DNA from: Tragulus kanchil
Lineage: Eukaryota > Chordata > Mammalia > Artiodactyla > Tragulidae
Length of the DNA stretch: 64,000 nt
Reading direction: 5' to 3'
Assembly: GCA_022376925.1 (NCBI GenBank)
Contig: JAIOJX010000027.1
Coordinates: 18,121,471 to 18,185,470 of the forward strand
Positions 42,881 through 53,789 of this stretch are shown one piece after another. Under the pieces are notes generated by a model that was not told where the DNA came from, did not search any database, and saw only the letters and a list, made by a program, of their open reading frames with translations. The translations under genes and the position numbers were made by a program. Numbering within the stretch: position 1 is the first letter of the stretch; the number at the start of each line of letters is the position of its first letter.

Positions 42881-43996
42881 AATTAGTGGAAAGAAAAACC
42901 CCTTCCGGCTCTCAAACCATTTCACTGCAATACGCTCCTCTTTTTTATTTTTCACCTTATTGTTTACTTTTTTGTGAGAACCTCTAAGTGCTACTCTTTC
43001 AATAGATTGCAGTTCTGCATATACTGTTATCAATTATATCACCATCCCATACATGAGACCCTCAGACCCTATTTATGTTTCAACTGCAAGTTTGTACCCT
43101 TTTACCAATTTCTCCCTATTTCTACCCCCCCTACCCCGCCCATCCCCTTTAGACCCTGGCAACAACTTTTCTATTTCTATGTGTGACTTTTGTGTGTTTG
43201 TTTAGATTCCACTGTAAGTAATGCCATGCGGTATTTGTCTTCCTGATTTATTTCACTGAGGACAAGGCCCTCCAGGTTCATCCATGTGGTTGCAAATGAC
43301 AGGATTTCCTCCTATTTTAAAGCTGAATAATATACCAGTGCATGTGTATGTGTGTGTGTGTGTGCGTGCATGTCTGTGTGCACATCAGACTTTCTTTCTT
43401 CACTCATCTGTTGAGGGACAGTTAGGTTTTCCCCATTTTTTCATACCTTGGCCATCCTGAATAATGCTACACTTAACATGGAAGTACAGATATTGCTCCG
43501 TAAATGATGAATTTGTTTCCTTTGGTTTTATACCCAGAAATGGGATTGCTGGATCGCATGATAATTCTGTCTTAATTTCTTGAGGAACTTCTATGCTATT
43601 TCCCGCAGGGGTTGTACCAGTTTACATTCCCACCAACAGTGCATAAGGGTCTCTTCTTCTCTAAACCCTTGAAAACTTTTGTTGTTGCTTGCATTTTTTG
43701 GTAACATACCTTCTAACAGATATGCAGTGTGGTTATGATGTGTATTTCCTTAATGATTAATAATGGTGAGCATTCTTTTAGGTACCCATTGGCCATTTGT
43801 ATATTTCCTTTGGAAAAATATTTAGTTAGGTCTTCTGTGCATTTTTAAATTGGGTTTATTGCTTTTTAATTTTTTTCTTTTCAGTTATATGAGATCTCTG
43901 TATATTTTGGATATTAGCCCCTTATTAGGTATGTGGTTTGCAAATATTTTCTCCCATTTCACAGATTGCCTTTTTATCTTGTTGACAATTTCCTTT
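42881..43996 (-). mobile_element. Older L1 (L1M-like) 3' region, copy B and continuation
   Basis: Second copy of 41815-42793 that then runs past the D14 end (43919) into more antisense L1 (CAAATATTTTCTCCCATTTCAC). Interrupted by the Bov-tA dimer at 44021 and resumes at 44329. Confidence 0.85.
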
Positions 43997-44020
43997 GACA
44001 AATAAACTAAAGCAGAAGCT

Positions 44021-44322
44021 TTGGTAAAGAATCCACCTGCAATGTGGGAGACCCTGATTCAAATCCTGGGTCAGAAAGATCCCCTGGAGAAGGGATAGGC
44101 TACCCAGAGGAGTATGCTTGAGCTTTCCTGGTGGCTCAGATGGTAAAGAATTTGCCCTCACTGCGGGAGACCTGGGTTTGATCCCTGGGTTGGGAAGATC
44201 CCCTACAGAAGAGAAAGGCAACCCAATCCAGTGTTCTTGCCTGGAGAATCCCATGGACAAAGAAGCCTGGGAGTCTGCAGTCCATGGGGTTGCAAAGAGT
44301 CAGACACAACTGAGTGGCTTTC
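44021..44322 (+). mobile_element. Bov-tA dimer in L1, plus strand
   Basis: First head GGTAAAGAATCCACCTGCAATG..GGGATAGGCTACCC, then a full Bov-tA starting GCTTTCCTGGTGGCTCAGATG and ending AAAGAGTCAGACACAACTGAG. Antisense L1 lies on both sides, with a few tens of bases of L1 apparently missing at the insertion site. Confidence 0.88.
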
Positions 44323-44328
44323 ATTCTT

Positions 44329-44577
44329 GTTTCCTTTGCTTTTGGTGTAAACCCCCAAATCAAACATCTTGACCAAGATGGGTGTCAAAGAGCTTACATT
44401 TTAGGTTTTCTTCTGGGAGTTTTACAGTTTCAGATCTTGCATTTGAGTCTTTAACCCATTTTGAGTCAATTTGTGTGTATGGTAGGGATCCAGTTTCATG
44501 CTTCAGCTAGTGAGTTTTCCCAAGACCATTTAATGAAGAGGTTACCCTTCCCCATTGTATATTCTAGTACATAATCA
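44329..44577 (-). mobile_element. L1 continuation, minus strand, copy A
   Basis: CCTTTGCTTTTGGTGTAAAC, GAGCTTACATTTTAGGTTTTC, GAGTCTTTAACCCATTTTGAG and CCCCATTGTATATTCTA are antisense L1 ORF2-region sequence continuing the element from 43996. Copy B is at 45500-45752. Confidence 0.82.
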
Positions 44578-44754
44578 TTTCCCTGAGGCATGTTACCACT
44601 TCATTTCTACAGGTAATATTGAAATATATATAATCAAAGGGACATAAATGATTACAAAATTTAAGGTACGTAGTTTATCAGCAATCTCAGGTTAATACTA
44701 ACTCTCATCCTCTCTCCTTCCTTCCTTTTCATGTTTCCTATTAGCTTTTTTCTT

Positions 44755-44984
44755 TTTTCTGTTTTAATTGGAGTACAGTTGCTTCACAGTGCTCTGTTAG
44801 TTTCTGCTGTACGATGAAGCAAATCAACTAAATGTATACATATATCCTCTCCCTCTGGTGACCTCCCTCCCAGTCACCCCCGGGCCATTGCAAAGTGCCA
44901 AGTTGAGCTCCCAGAGCTAGACAGCAGCTTCCTACTAGCTAGCTATTTTATACATAAAAGTGTCTATGTGTCAGTGTACACCTC
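44755..44984 (-). mobile_element. L1 3' UTR, minus strand, copy A
   Basis: TTTTAATTGGAGTACAGTTG, GTTAGTTTCTGCTGTACGATG, ATGTATACATATATCC and GACAGCAGCTTCCTACTAGC are the antisense 3' end of an artiodactyl L1, distinct from the older L1 upstream. Confidence 0.82.
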
Positions 44985-45307
44985 TTTTTTCTTTTTTTTT
45001 TTTTAATATTTTTGGGGGGGGGGGGTGGGGGTGGGAGGAGAGCGGGTGGGCCACTTCTTCTATTGGTCTTTCATTTTTCTATTTTCATCCATCTTTGTTC
45101 TTTGGCCCGTGTGGGTCTCCCATCACAGTGGCCTCTGTTGTCACAGAGCAACTGCTCTGGGCGTATGTGCTGCAGAGCTCCGGCTGAGTAATTGGACACA
45201 TGGGTCCAGCCACTCTGCGACACGTGGGATCTTCCCAGGCCAGGGATCGAGCCGGCGCCCCTTGCACTGCAAGGCGGTGTCCTTACTCCCTGGACCACCG
45301 GGGAAGC
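44985..45307 (-). mobile_element. CHR/SINE2-type SINE, minus strand, copy A
   Basis: Poly-T, a G-rich tract, TCTTTCATTTTTCTATTTTC, GGGTCCAGCCACTCTGCGAC, GGATCGAGCCGGCGCCCC and TGGACCACCGGGGAAGCC. Same subfamily as 1317-1660. Confidence 0.88.
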
Positions 45308-45499
45308 CTTTTCTTATCTTTTCTATCTCTTTTCTTAAAAGCATATAAAGTGAGAATGAAACAGGCCTATCGGTAATGAGTATTTGGAATAATTTTTTGT
45401 AATATTTATTACTATGGCTGTGCCGAGTATTAGTTATAGCATGCAGGACCTTTTTGAGCTTCCGTGGGGTTGCAAAGAGTCAGCAACTGAGTGGCTTTC

Positions 45500-46160
45500 A
45501 TTCTTGTTTCCTTTGCTTTTGGTGTAAACCCCAAATCAAACATCTTGACCAAGATGGGTGTCAAAGAGCTTACATTTTAGGTTTTCTTCTGGGAGTTTTA
45601 CAGTTTCAGATCTTGCATTTGAGTCTTTAACCCATTTTGAGTCAATTTGTGTGTATGGTAGGGATCCAGTTTCATGCTTCAGCTAGTGAGTTTTCCCAAG
45701 ACCATTTAATGAAGAGGTTACCCTTCCCCATTGTATATTCTAGTACATAATCATTTCCCTGAGGCATGTTACCACTTCATTTCTACAGGTAATATTGAAA
45801 TATATATAATCAAAGGGACATAAATGATTACAAAATTTAAGGTACGTAGTTTATCAGCAATCTCAGGTTAATACTAACTCTCATCCTCTCTCCTTCCTTC
45901 CTTTTCATGTTTCCTATTAGCTTTTTTCTTTTTTCTGTTTTAATTGGAGTACAGTTGCTTCACAGTGCTCTGTTAGTTTCTGCTGTACGATGAAGCAAAT
46001 CAACTAAATGTATACATATATCCTCTCCCTCTGGTGACCTCCCTCCCAGTCACCCCCGGGCCATTGCAAAGTGCCAAGTTGAGCTCCCAGAGCTAGACAG
46101 CAGCTTCCTACTAGCTAGCTATTTTATACATAAAAGTGTCTATGTGTCAGTGTACACCTC
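45500..46160 (-). mobile_element. L1 fragments, copy B
   Basis: Second copies of 44329-44577 (45500-45752) and 44755-44984 (45934-46160) from pair D15, with about 180 bp of unassigned sequence between them. Confidence 0.8.
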
Positions 46161-46484
46161 TTTTTTCTTTTTTTTTTTTTAATATTTTTTGGGGGGGCGG
46201 GTTGGGGTGGGAGGAGAGCGGGTGGGCCACTTCTTCTATTGGTCTTTCATTTTTCTATTTTCATCCATCTTTGTTCTTTGGCCCGTGTGGGTCTCCCATC
46301 ACAGTGGCCTCTGTTGTCACAGAGCAACTGCTCTGGGCGTATGTGCTGCAGAGCTCCGGCTGAGTAATTGGACACATGGGTCCAGCCACTCTGCGACACG
46401 TGGGATCTTCCCAGGCCAGGGATCGAGCCGGCGCCCCTTGCACTGCAAGGCGGTGTCCTTACTCCCTGGACCACCGGGGAAGCC
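46161..46484 (-). mobile_element. CHR/SINE2-type SINE, minus strand, copy B
   Basis: Second copy of 44985-45307 with a different G/C-run reading. Confidence 0.88.
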
Positions 46485-46640
46485 TTTTCTTATCTTTTCT
46501 ATCTCTTTTCTTAAAAGCATATAAAGTGAGAATGAAACAGGCCTATCGGTAATGAGTATTTGGAATAATTTTTTGTAATATTTATTACTATGGCTGTGCC
46601 GAGTATTAGTTATAGCATGCAGGACCTTTGAGCTTCCGTG

Positions 46641-46785
46641 TGGTATGTGTGTTGGTTTAGTTGGGGCATACAGAATCTTTAGTTGCAGCATGTGGCATCT
46701 AGTTCCCTGGTGAGGGTTCAAACCTGGCCTCCTGGGCTAGGAGAATGGCGTCTAAGCCACGGGACCTCCAGGGAGATCCCTGGAA
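46641..46785 (-). mobile_element. CHR-type SINE fragment, minus strand
   Basis: TAGTTGCAGCATGTGGCATC, TAGTTCCCTGGTGAGGGTTC and GTCTAAGCCACGGGACCTCC with AGGGAGATCCCT. Starts inside the copy B tail at about 46622. Confidence 0.8.
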
Positions 46786-47086
46786 TGATCTTTCAACTCC
46801 CGATCAGTGTTGATCCATTATCTGGAAATTTTTTATTTGTGCTTGGAAGGAGTTGAGTTCTTTCTACACATTGAATCATAAAATATTATTTTAAGGAACA
46901 TATTTTTTGAGAAGTTATTAAAACTTGAAACTCTTCCCATAATTATGAGGGAAAAAAAAAAATCCTCAGTGGAGAAACAGCCAAAGGTCTTGCCCATTAA
47001 TTAAATGTAAGTTAATTAATGCTCTGTGGGGGAGAAATGTCACCTGGGGTAGAAATTTTAATTAGTTCCAAAAGAAGTCAAAGATT
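46786..47086. other. Unassigned single-copy sequence
   Basis: AT-rich sequence without a recognised feature. Confidence 0.4.
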
Positions 47087-47592
47087 CCTGCATTAGTTTT
47101 GCCATAACAAATTACCACAAATATAGTGGCTTCAAGGAATGTAGACTGCTTTATCTTAGACAGCTCTGTAAGTCAGAAGTCTGACATCGATCTTCTGGGC
47201 TAAAATTAAGGTGTCAGGCAGCCCACATTTGCAGCTGGAGGCTTCGTTACTTTGCCTTTTTCAGCTTCTAGAGGCTTCCTGCATCCTTGAGACCGGTGCC
47301 TGCTCTTGCGTTGTCAAAGCCCACTGGTCAAGTCCTTTTGTGAGAGCATCGGTCTGACCTTGCCCTCTTCCTCCCTTTCCACGCTTAAGGACCCATGTTG
47401 ATTACACGGTCCACTGGCGCAGAGAATCTGGGATAATCTCACTACTTTAAGATCAGCTGATGAGCTGTCTTAGTTCCAGTAGCAAATCTAATCTCCCTTT
47501 GCTGTGTCATATAACATAGTGAATATATTCACAAGTTTCAGGAATAAAAACCTGGCATTTTGGGGAGTCATAACTCTGCCTACCATAACTTT
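47087..47592 (-). mobile_element. Old mammalian LTR (MaLR/MLT-like), minus strand
   Basis: GTTTTGCCATAACAAATTACCAC, GTCAAGTCCTTTTGTGAGAGC, AAGGACCCATGTTGATTAC, GATCAGCTGATGAGC and CTGCCTACCATAAC follow the order of a common non-coding mammalian LTR in reverse. No internal retroviral coding region is present. The class is tentative; the repeat identity is fairly secure. The part from 47181 is repeated at 48284. Confidence 0.6.
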
Positions 47593-47697
47593 AAGTGTGG
47601 CCATTGCTTGGGGTGGTGAGGGTAGCGAGTGGAGCAATGCGTCTGGAAACAATTCTTGTCTTTTCATTTTGCTTTAAGGAATTCCCCAGACCTTGCT

Positions 47698-47835
47698 GCT
47701 GTTTAGTCACTCAGTCATGTCTGACTCTTTGCTTCCCCATGGACCGCAGCACGCCAGGCTTCCCTGTCCGTCAGTGTCTCCTGGAGTTTGCTCAAACTCA
47801 TGTCCATTGTGTCGATGATGCCCCATTGTCTGAAT
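47698..47835 (-). mobile_element. BovB LINE 3' end, minus strand, copy A
   Basis: TGTTTAGTCACTCAGTCATG, GCACGCCAGGCTTCCCTGTC, GAGTTTGCTCAAACTCATGTCC and TGTGTCGATGATGCC mark the BovB 3' end in reverse. Confidence 0.85.
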
Positions 47836-47839
47836 CCAG

Positions 47840-48283
47840 GTAAGAGACAGGACCCTGACTCTGGCCAAGGGGACACCCTCTCCTATCCAGGTCAACTAGA
47901 ACCTCGACCAACTAGACCCTAGACTTAGAATCTTAGTGGATTGTTTCAGGTTTGCAGCATTAAGTGTTAAGTATTATCCATATGGCAGTGGCAGGAGTAG
48001 CAGCTAGAGGTGCTGGAGGTGTGGTGAATGGAGCAGTGCCAGGAAAACTCAGGTGTGTTCGAGTGGAGTCTTTGGCTGGACCAGAGGTGTGGTCCCAGTA
48101 AAAGTCATCTAAGGATGTTCTCGCAGAGTGAGGTGCCGTGTATTCTTGTATTCCGTTTCCGTCTCCTTAGCCATAGTCAGATTCTGTGACTTGTGACTAA
48201 GATCTTCACTGATGAAGATTCTCTTGGGTTGTTCAGCCATTAAGTCATGTCCGACTTTTGTTTGACTGACTTAAAAGGGTTTC
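47840..48283. other. Unassigned sequence, no gene seen
   Basis: Purine-rich unique-type sequence (GCAGTGGCAGGAGTAGCAGC) present three times (again at 48943-49360 and 50073-50440). The 93-codon minus frame at 49063-49344 lies here and matches nothing I know. Confidence 0.4.
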
Positions 48284-48695
48284 CTGACATCGATCTTCTG
48301 GGCTAAAATTAAGGTGTCAGGCAGCCCACATTTGCAGCTGGAGGCTTCGTTACTTTGCCTTTTTCAGCTTCTAGAGGCTTCCTGCATCCTTGAGACCGGT
48401 GCCTGCTCTTGCGTTGTCAAAGCCCACTGGTCAAGTCCTTTTGTGAGAGCATCGGTCTGACCTTGCCCTCTTCCTCCCTTTCCACGCTTAAGGACCCATG
48501 TTGATTACACGGTCCACTGGCGCAGAGAATCTGGGATAATCTCACTACTTTAAGATCAGCTGATGAGCTGTCTTAGTTCCAGTAGCAAATCTAATCTCCC
48601 TTTGCTGTGTCATATAACATAGTGAATATATTCACAAGTTTCAGGAATAAAAACCTGGCATTTTGGGGAGTCATAACTCTGCCTACCATAACTTT
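48284..48695 (-). mobile_element. Old mammalian LTR, copy B
   Basis: Second copy of 47181-47592 from pair D16. Confidence 0.6.
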
Positions 48696-48800
48696 AAGTG
48701 TGGCCATTGCTTGGGGTGGTGAGGGTAGCGAGTGGAGCAATGCGTCTGGAAACAATTCTTGTCTTTTCATTTTGCTTTAAGGAATTCCCCAGACCTTGCT

Positions 48801-48938
48801 GCTGTTTAGTCACTCAGTCATGTCTGACTCTTTGCTTCCCCATGGACCGCAGCACGCCAGGCTTCCCTGTCCGTCAGTGTCTCCTGGAGTTTGCTCAAAC
48901 TCATGTCCATTGTGTCGATGATGCCCCATTGTCTGAAT
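48801..48938 (-). mobile_element. BovB LINE 3' end, copy B
   Basis: Second copy of 47698-47835. Confidence 0.85.
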
Positions 48939-49302
48939 CCAGGTAAGAGACAGGACCCTGACTCTGGCCAAGGGGACACCCTCTCCTATCCAGGTCAACT
49001 AGAACCTCGACCAACTAGACCCTAGACTTAGAATCTTAGTGGATTGTTTCAGGTTTGCAGCATTAAGTGTTAAGTATTATCCATATGGCAGTGGCAGGAG
49101 TAGCAGCTAGAGGTGCTGGAGGTGTGGTGAATGGAGCAGTGCCAGGAAAACTCAGGTGTGTTCGAGTGGAGTCTTTGGCTGGACCAGAGGTGTGGTCCCA
49201 GTAAAAGTCATCTAAGGATGTTCTCGCAGAGTGAGGTGCCGTGTATTCTTGTATTCCGTTTCCCGTCTCCTTAGCCATAGTCAGATTCTGTGACTTGTGA
49301 CT

Positions 49303-49421
49303 AAGATCTTCACTGATGAAGATTCTCTTGGGTTGTTCAGCCATTAAGTCATGTCCGACTATTTGTGACCTAGTAACTCAACAACAAAAACTTCTAAGAA
49401 TCTTTATCAGTGAAGATTCTT
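49303..49421. repeat. Imperfect palindrome with SINE-tail core
   Basis: Left arm 49303-49340 and right arm 49377-49421 are inverted and nearly complementary (TCTTCACTGATGAAGATTCT against the reverse of AGAATCTTTATCAGTGAAGA), extending inward to GTTGTTCAG and CTCAACAAC. The centre carries TAAGTCATGTCCGACTATTTG, a Bov SINE end. Full copy at 50380-50498, partial at 48200-48256. Confidence 0.6.
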
Positions 49422-50060
49422 GGCCTTGATTTCTAAAACTATCTTTTCCCATGTCTTTCCATCTGTCATGCAGCCTGACTTATAAATTAGGGGATTCTAG
49501 GAACACAAAACGAGTTGTCAGAGGGAGGAGATTGTTTCACTGGCTGAGTAGGAGCTAAGAGCAATCAAGTAGGATGACCCTTTATGGGTGTGGGAAGAGA
49601 AGTCAACATGCAGGTTTTGAGACAATGGTAGAACTAAGATTGAACTGGACTGATCTTGTAGCTAAAGAGGTGAATTTAGGAGGCAAGAAATGGTGCCAGC
49701 AACCTGGAGGAGAAAGATGCCTTGAGTTGATGACCTCCTTCCTAATAACTGAGTAGTCTGCAAAAGGAACACTTCATTTTAAAGCACAATGAATAGACTC
49801 CAGCTCCTGAGAGGAAGAGGCAGGTGTCGTGAGACAATGACATTGCTGTAGAGTCCATGGGGATCCAGAGTGCTTCAATAGGAGAAAATATTCATCTTGT
49901 GCCCTAAGTCAATACGCTGGGGATGTGGAGGCTTGTGAGCTTGCAGGGATTGGTCACAACCAAATGAACTCTACCTAGGCAGATGCCAGGTAGACTGATG
50001 CAGTCCCTTGAATGACTGATTCTCCCTCTGTTGATATTCTGAGAGTTCATGGGTTTTTAT
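49422..50060. other. Unassigned sequence, no gene seen
   Basis: Unique-type DNA with second copy 50499-51145. Nothing recognised. Confidence 0.4.
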
Positions 50061-51189
50061 TGTTTGGGTTGGCAACTAGAACCTCGACCAACTAGACCCT
50101 AGACTTAGAATCTTAGTGGATTGTTTCAGGTTTGCAGCATTAAGTGTTAAGTATTATCCATATGGCAGTGGCAGGAGTAGCAGCTAGAGGTGCTGGAGGT
50201 GTGGTGAATGGAGCAGTGCCAGGAAAACTCAGGTGTGTTCGAGTGGAGTCTTTGGCTGGACCAGAGGTGTGGTCCCAGTAAAAGTCATCTAAGGATGTTC
50301 TCGCAGAGTGAGGTGCCGTGTATTCTTGTATTCCTTTTCCCGTCTCCTTAGCCATAGTCAGATTCTGTGACTTGTGACTAAGATCTTCACTGATGAAGAT
50401 TCTCTTGGGTTGTTCAGCCATTAAGTCATGTCCGACTATTTGTGACCTAGTAACTCAACAACAAAAACTTCTAAGAATCTTTATCAGTGAAGATTCTTGG
50501 CCTTGATTTCTAAAACTATCTTTTCCCATGTCTTTCCATCTGTCATGCAGCCTGACTTATAAATTAGGGGATTCTAGGAACACAAAACGAGTTGTCAGAG
50601 GGAGGAGATTGTTTCACTGGCTGAGTAGGAGCTAAGAGCAATCAAGTAGGATGACCCTTTATGGGTGTGGGAAGAGAAGTCAACATGCAGGTTTTGAGAC
50701 AATGGTAGAACTAAGATTGAACTGGACTGATCTTGTAGCTAAAGAGGTGAATTTAGGAGGCAAGAAATGGTGCCAGCAACCTGGAGGAGAAAGATGCCTT
50801 GAGTTGATGACCTCCTTCCTAATAACTGAGTAGTCTGCAAAAGGAACACTTCATTTTAAAGCACAATGAATAGACTCCAGCTCCTGAGAGGAAGAGGCAG
50901 GTGTGCGTGAGACAATGACATTGCTGTAGAGTCCATGGGGATCCAGAGTGCTTCAATAGGAGAAAATATTCATCTTGTGCCCTAAGTCAATACGCTGGGG
51001 ATGTGGAGGCTTGTGAGCTTGCAGGGATTGGTCACAACCAAATGAACTCTACCTAGGCAGATGCCAGGTAGACTGATGCAGTCCCTTGAATGACTGATTC
51101 TCCCTCTGTTGATATTCTGAGAGTTCATGGGTTTTTATTGTTTGGTTTTTTTCCTGAGACTTTGCCTGTATGTTTTGCCAGATCTCCTA

Positions 51190-51236
51190 TATTTGTTGGT
51201 GGACTCTTTATGACTGAATCACCCAGGAAGCCCCAA
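51190..51236 (-). mobile_element. Bov-tA head fragment, minus strand
   Basis: GTTGGTGGACTCTTTATGACTG followed by ATCACCCAGGAAGCCCC resembles the reversed Bov-tA tRNA head only. Confidence 0.55.
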
Positions 51237-51754
51237 AGTTCTTAACTCTTGATTAGACTTCATTCCTCTTTTCCTGGTCACGTTTTATTTCTCAAGTTCT
51301 GCAAAGCAATGCTGTTGTTATGTTTTTCTGAGTTCATGGGATTCTCTGACTTCTTTGGCATGGATTTTCCCTGGTTATGTTTTCAGGATATTCTGAAGGA
51401 CACAAACAATCACATAACAGAAAAGGACACAATCCTCATTCACGTTCCCATTAGGTTAAATGCACTTCGATTATGTTCCTTGTTCTCCTGTGGTTTGTTG
51501 TTATTACTTCCTGTATTTGTTCCCAGACACCTTACAAACATGAGTCAAAGACTTTTTTTAGGTGTTGTAAAGGTGAGAGAGGGGAGGGAGAGTCAGTAAG
51601 AGGGCAGGGAAAGTCTTGCTTATTTACTGTATTAAATTTATTAAATTTTATCCCAGGGTTTATGCTTTGCATATGTTACAGGTGTACTTTTCTTTATGTA
51701 TGTAGTTTTGAACCCCAATGTGGCGGAAGACAAGGTGGTTAGATAGTGTCACGG
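51237..51754. other. Unassigned sequence, no gene seen
   Basis: The 116-codon plus frame at 51249-51599 contains hydrophobic stretches but no family I recognise, and no supporting splice or start context. Confidence 0.35.
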
Positions 51755-51862
51755 ACTCAGTGGACATGAGTTTGAGCAAACTCCAGCAGATAGTGAAGGA
51801 CAGGGCAGTCTGGCGTGCTACTGTCCAGACGTGACACAGTGACTGAACAACAACACACGATC
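51755..51862 (+). mobile_element. BovB LINE 3' end, plus strand, copy A
   Basis: GACTCAGTGGACATGAGTTTG, AGCAAACTCCAGCAGATAGTG, AGGACAGGGCAGTCTGGCGTG and GTGACTGAACAACAACAC are the sense 3' end of BovB. Confidence 0.88.
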
Positions 51863-52341
51863 TCTCGGTACTCAGGCGACACTATTTTTTGTCATGATAA
51901 CTCATTTATTCCTTCAGCATCAAAGAAATTCCTTCTCTATGCCCCCGGCCTCCCATCTTTCATGGGCTTTCAGTGATTCCTTGAAAGGAAATCTGTTTAT
52001 ACAACAAGAAGATCCCTAAGATTCTTGTTCCCTAGGCATGAATGCCTCTCTCTTTCCCCCTGGTGTGTATGCACAGGTACATATATTGTTAATAATAAGC
52101 AGATTACAGGACCATGCAATGATTGCCCCTGGTCACATGGAGTATTTTAAAAGGAGGGAGTTGAATCTATATTTTTACCTTCATCTTTACCTGGGGCAGC
52201 AACGGTTCCTGTAAAGATCAGATGGTAGATATTCTCAGCTTCCAGACTATATGATCACTGTGGCAGCAGCTCAGTTCTGTGATTGTAACACGAACGCAGC
52301 TGCTAGGCATGCTAAAAGGAACGGGTGTGTCTGTGTTACAC
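51863..52341. other. Unassigned sequence
   Basis: No repeat or exon recognised. Second copy 52916-53394. Confidence 0.4.
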
Positions 52342-52540
52342 ACATGGGAGGCAGGCTCAGTGGTGAGGAACCTGCCTGCCAATGCAGGAGACATGGGCTT
52401 GATCCCTGGGTCGGGAAGATCCCCTGGTGGAGGAGATGGCAACCCGCTCCAGTATTCTAGCCTGGGAAATCCCATGCACAGTAGAGCCTGGCGGGCTATG
52501 CAGTGTATGGAGTTGAAAAAGAGTCCTACATGACTGAGAC
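52342..52540 (+). mobile_element. Bov-tA SINE, plus strand, copy A
   Basis: GGAGGCAGGCTCAGTGGTGAG, CTTGATCCCTGGGTCGGGAAG, CAACCCGCTCCAGTATTCTAG and CCATGCACAGTAGAGCC. Confidence 0.92.
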
Positions 52541-52807
52541 GCCTTAGCCCAAGAGCACATCCTGATGATGAGCTGGGGAGGTGTAGCATTTTATGTGAGG
52601 AAGGGCACTTGCCCTGTGTAAATGCAGTAAACGCTTCCCAAGCCCCACTCCCTCAGATGTAATTGAATTTGGGAAGCTACTGTATTAAATTTATTAAATT
52701 TTATCCCAGGGTTTATGCTTTGCATATGTTACAGGTGTACTTTTCTTTATGTATGTAGTTTTGAACCCCAATGTGGCGGAAGACAAGGTGGTTAGATAGT
52801 GTCACGG

Positions 52808-52915
52808 ACTCAGTGGACATGAGTTTGAGCAAACTCCAGCAGATAGTGAAGGACAGGGCAGTCTGGCGTGCTACTGTCCAGACGTGACACAGTGACTGAA
52901 CAACAACACACGATC
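52808..52915 (+). mobile_element. BovB LINE 3' end, copy B
   Basis: Second copy of 51755-51862 from pair D18. Confidence 0.88.
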
Positions 52916-53394
52916 TCTCGGTACTCAGGCGACACTATTTTTTGTCATGATAACTCATTTATTCCTTCAGCATCAAAGAAATTCCTTCTCTATGCCCCCG
53001 GCCTCCCATCTTTCATGGGCTTTCAGTGATTCCTTGAAAGGAAATCTGTTTATACAACAAGAAGATCCCTAAGATTCTTGTTCCCTAGGCATGAATGCCT
53101 CTCTCTTTCCCCCTGGTGTGTATGCACAGGTACATATATTGTTAATAATAAGCAGATTACAGGACCATGCAATGATTGCCCCTGGTCACATGGAGTATTT
53201 TAAAAGGAGGGAGTTGAATCTATATTTTTACCTTCATCTTTACCTGGGGCAGCAACGGTTCCTGTAAAGATCAGATGGTAGATATTCTCAGCTTCCAGAC
53301 TATATGATCACTGTGGCAGCAGCTCAGTTCTGTGATTGTAACACGAACGCAGCTGCTAGGCATGCTAAAAGGAACGGGTGTGTCTGTGTTACAC

Positions 53395-53593
53395 ACATGG
53401 GAGGCAGGCTCAGTGGTGAGGAACCTGCCTGCCAATGCAGGAGACATGGGCTTGATCCCTGGGTCGGGAAGATCCCCTGGTGGAGGAGATGGCAACCCGC
53501 TCCAGTATTCTAGCCTGGGAAATCCCATGCACAGTAGAGCCTGGCGGGCTATGCAGTGTATGGAGTTGAAAAAGAGTCCTACATGACTGAGAC
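53395..53593 (+). mobile_element. Bov-tA SINE, copy B
   Basis: Second copy of 52342-52540. A third, headless copy starts at 54508. Confidence 0.92.
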
Positions 53594-53789
53594 GCCTTAG
53601 CCCAAGAGCACATCCTGATGATGAGCTGGGGAGGTGTAGCATTTTATGTGAGGAAGGGCACTTGCCCTGTGTAAATGCAGTAAACGCTTCCCAAGCCCCA
53701 CTCCCTCAGATGTAATTGAATTTGGGAAGCTACTGTATTACTCAACATTCAGTACACATTAAATCTCCTCATCAGCATTCCCTCAAGTA

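Larger units (their letters stand above)
41645..43919. repeat. Tandem duplicated pair D14 (offset about 1,126 bp)
   Basis: Copy A 41645-42793 and copy B 42790-43919. The first 40 bp of B are a shortened, corrupted version of the Bov-tA dimer in A (GCCACCAAGGAATTTGGCAACAG), and B lacks GGG in GAACCGGGGTCG. An internal (TG)n tract is identical in length in both copies. Confidence 0.95.
44285..46640. repeat. Tandem duplicated pair D15 (offset about 1,176 bp)
   Basis: Copy A 44285-45466 and copy B 45465-46640, the longest offset in the set. The start of B has lost bases (GTCAGCAACTGAG for GTCAGACACAACTGAG; AAACCCCAAATC for AAACCCCCAAATC). The end of A has ACCTTTTTGAGC against ACCTTTGAGC. A G-rich tract at 45012/46190 differs between copies. 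Confidence 0.94.
47181..49360. repeat. Tandem duplicated pair D16 (offset about 1,103 bp)
   Basis: Copy A 47181-48256 and copy B 48284-49360, with 27 bp of filler (TTTGTTTGACTGACTTAAAA and more). A has GTTTCCGTCTCC where B has GTTTCCCGTCTCC near the junction. Confidence 0.95.
48996..51145. repeat. Tandem duplicated pair D17 (offset 1,077 bp)
   Basis: Copy A 48996-50067 and copy B 50073-51145, with a few bases between. Internal differences: TATTCCGTTTCCC against TATTCCTTTTCCC, and CAGGTGTCGTGAG against CAGGTGTGCGTGAG. The first 365 bp are a third copy of 47893-48256. Confidence 0.95.
51625..53740. repeat. Tandem duplicated pair D18 (offset 1,053 bp)
   Basis: Copy A 51625-52687 and copy B 52678-53740, joined across the shared 10-mer TACTGTATTA. 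The copies look essentially identical. Shortest offset of the set. Confidence 0.95.

Noticed and set aside
47087..47592. A retained endogenous retrovirus
   Set aside because: Only an LTR-like segment is present, with no internal coding sequence on either side.
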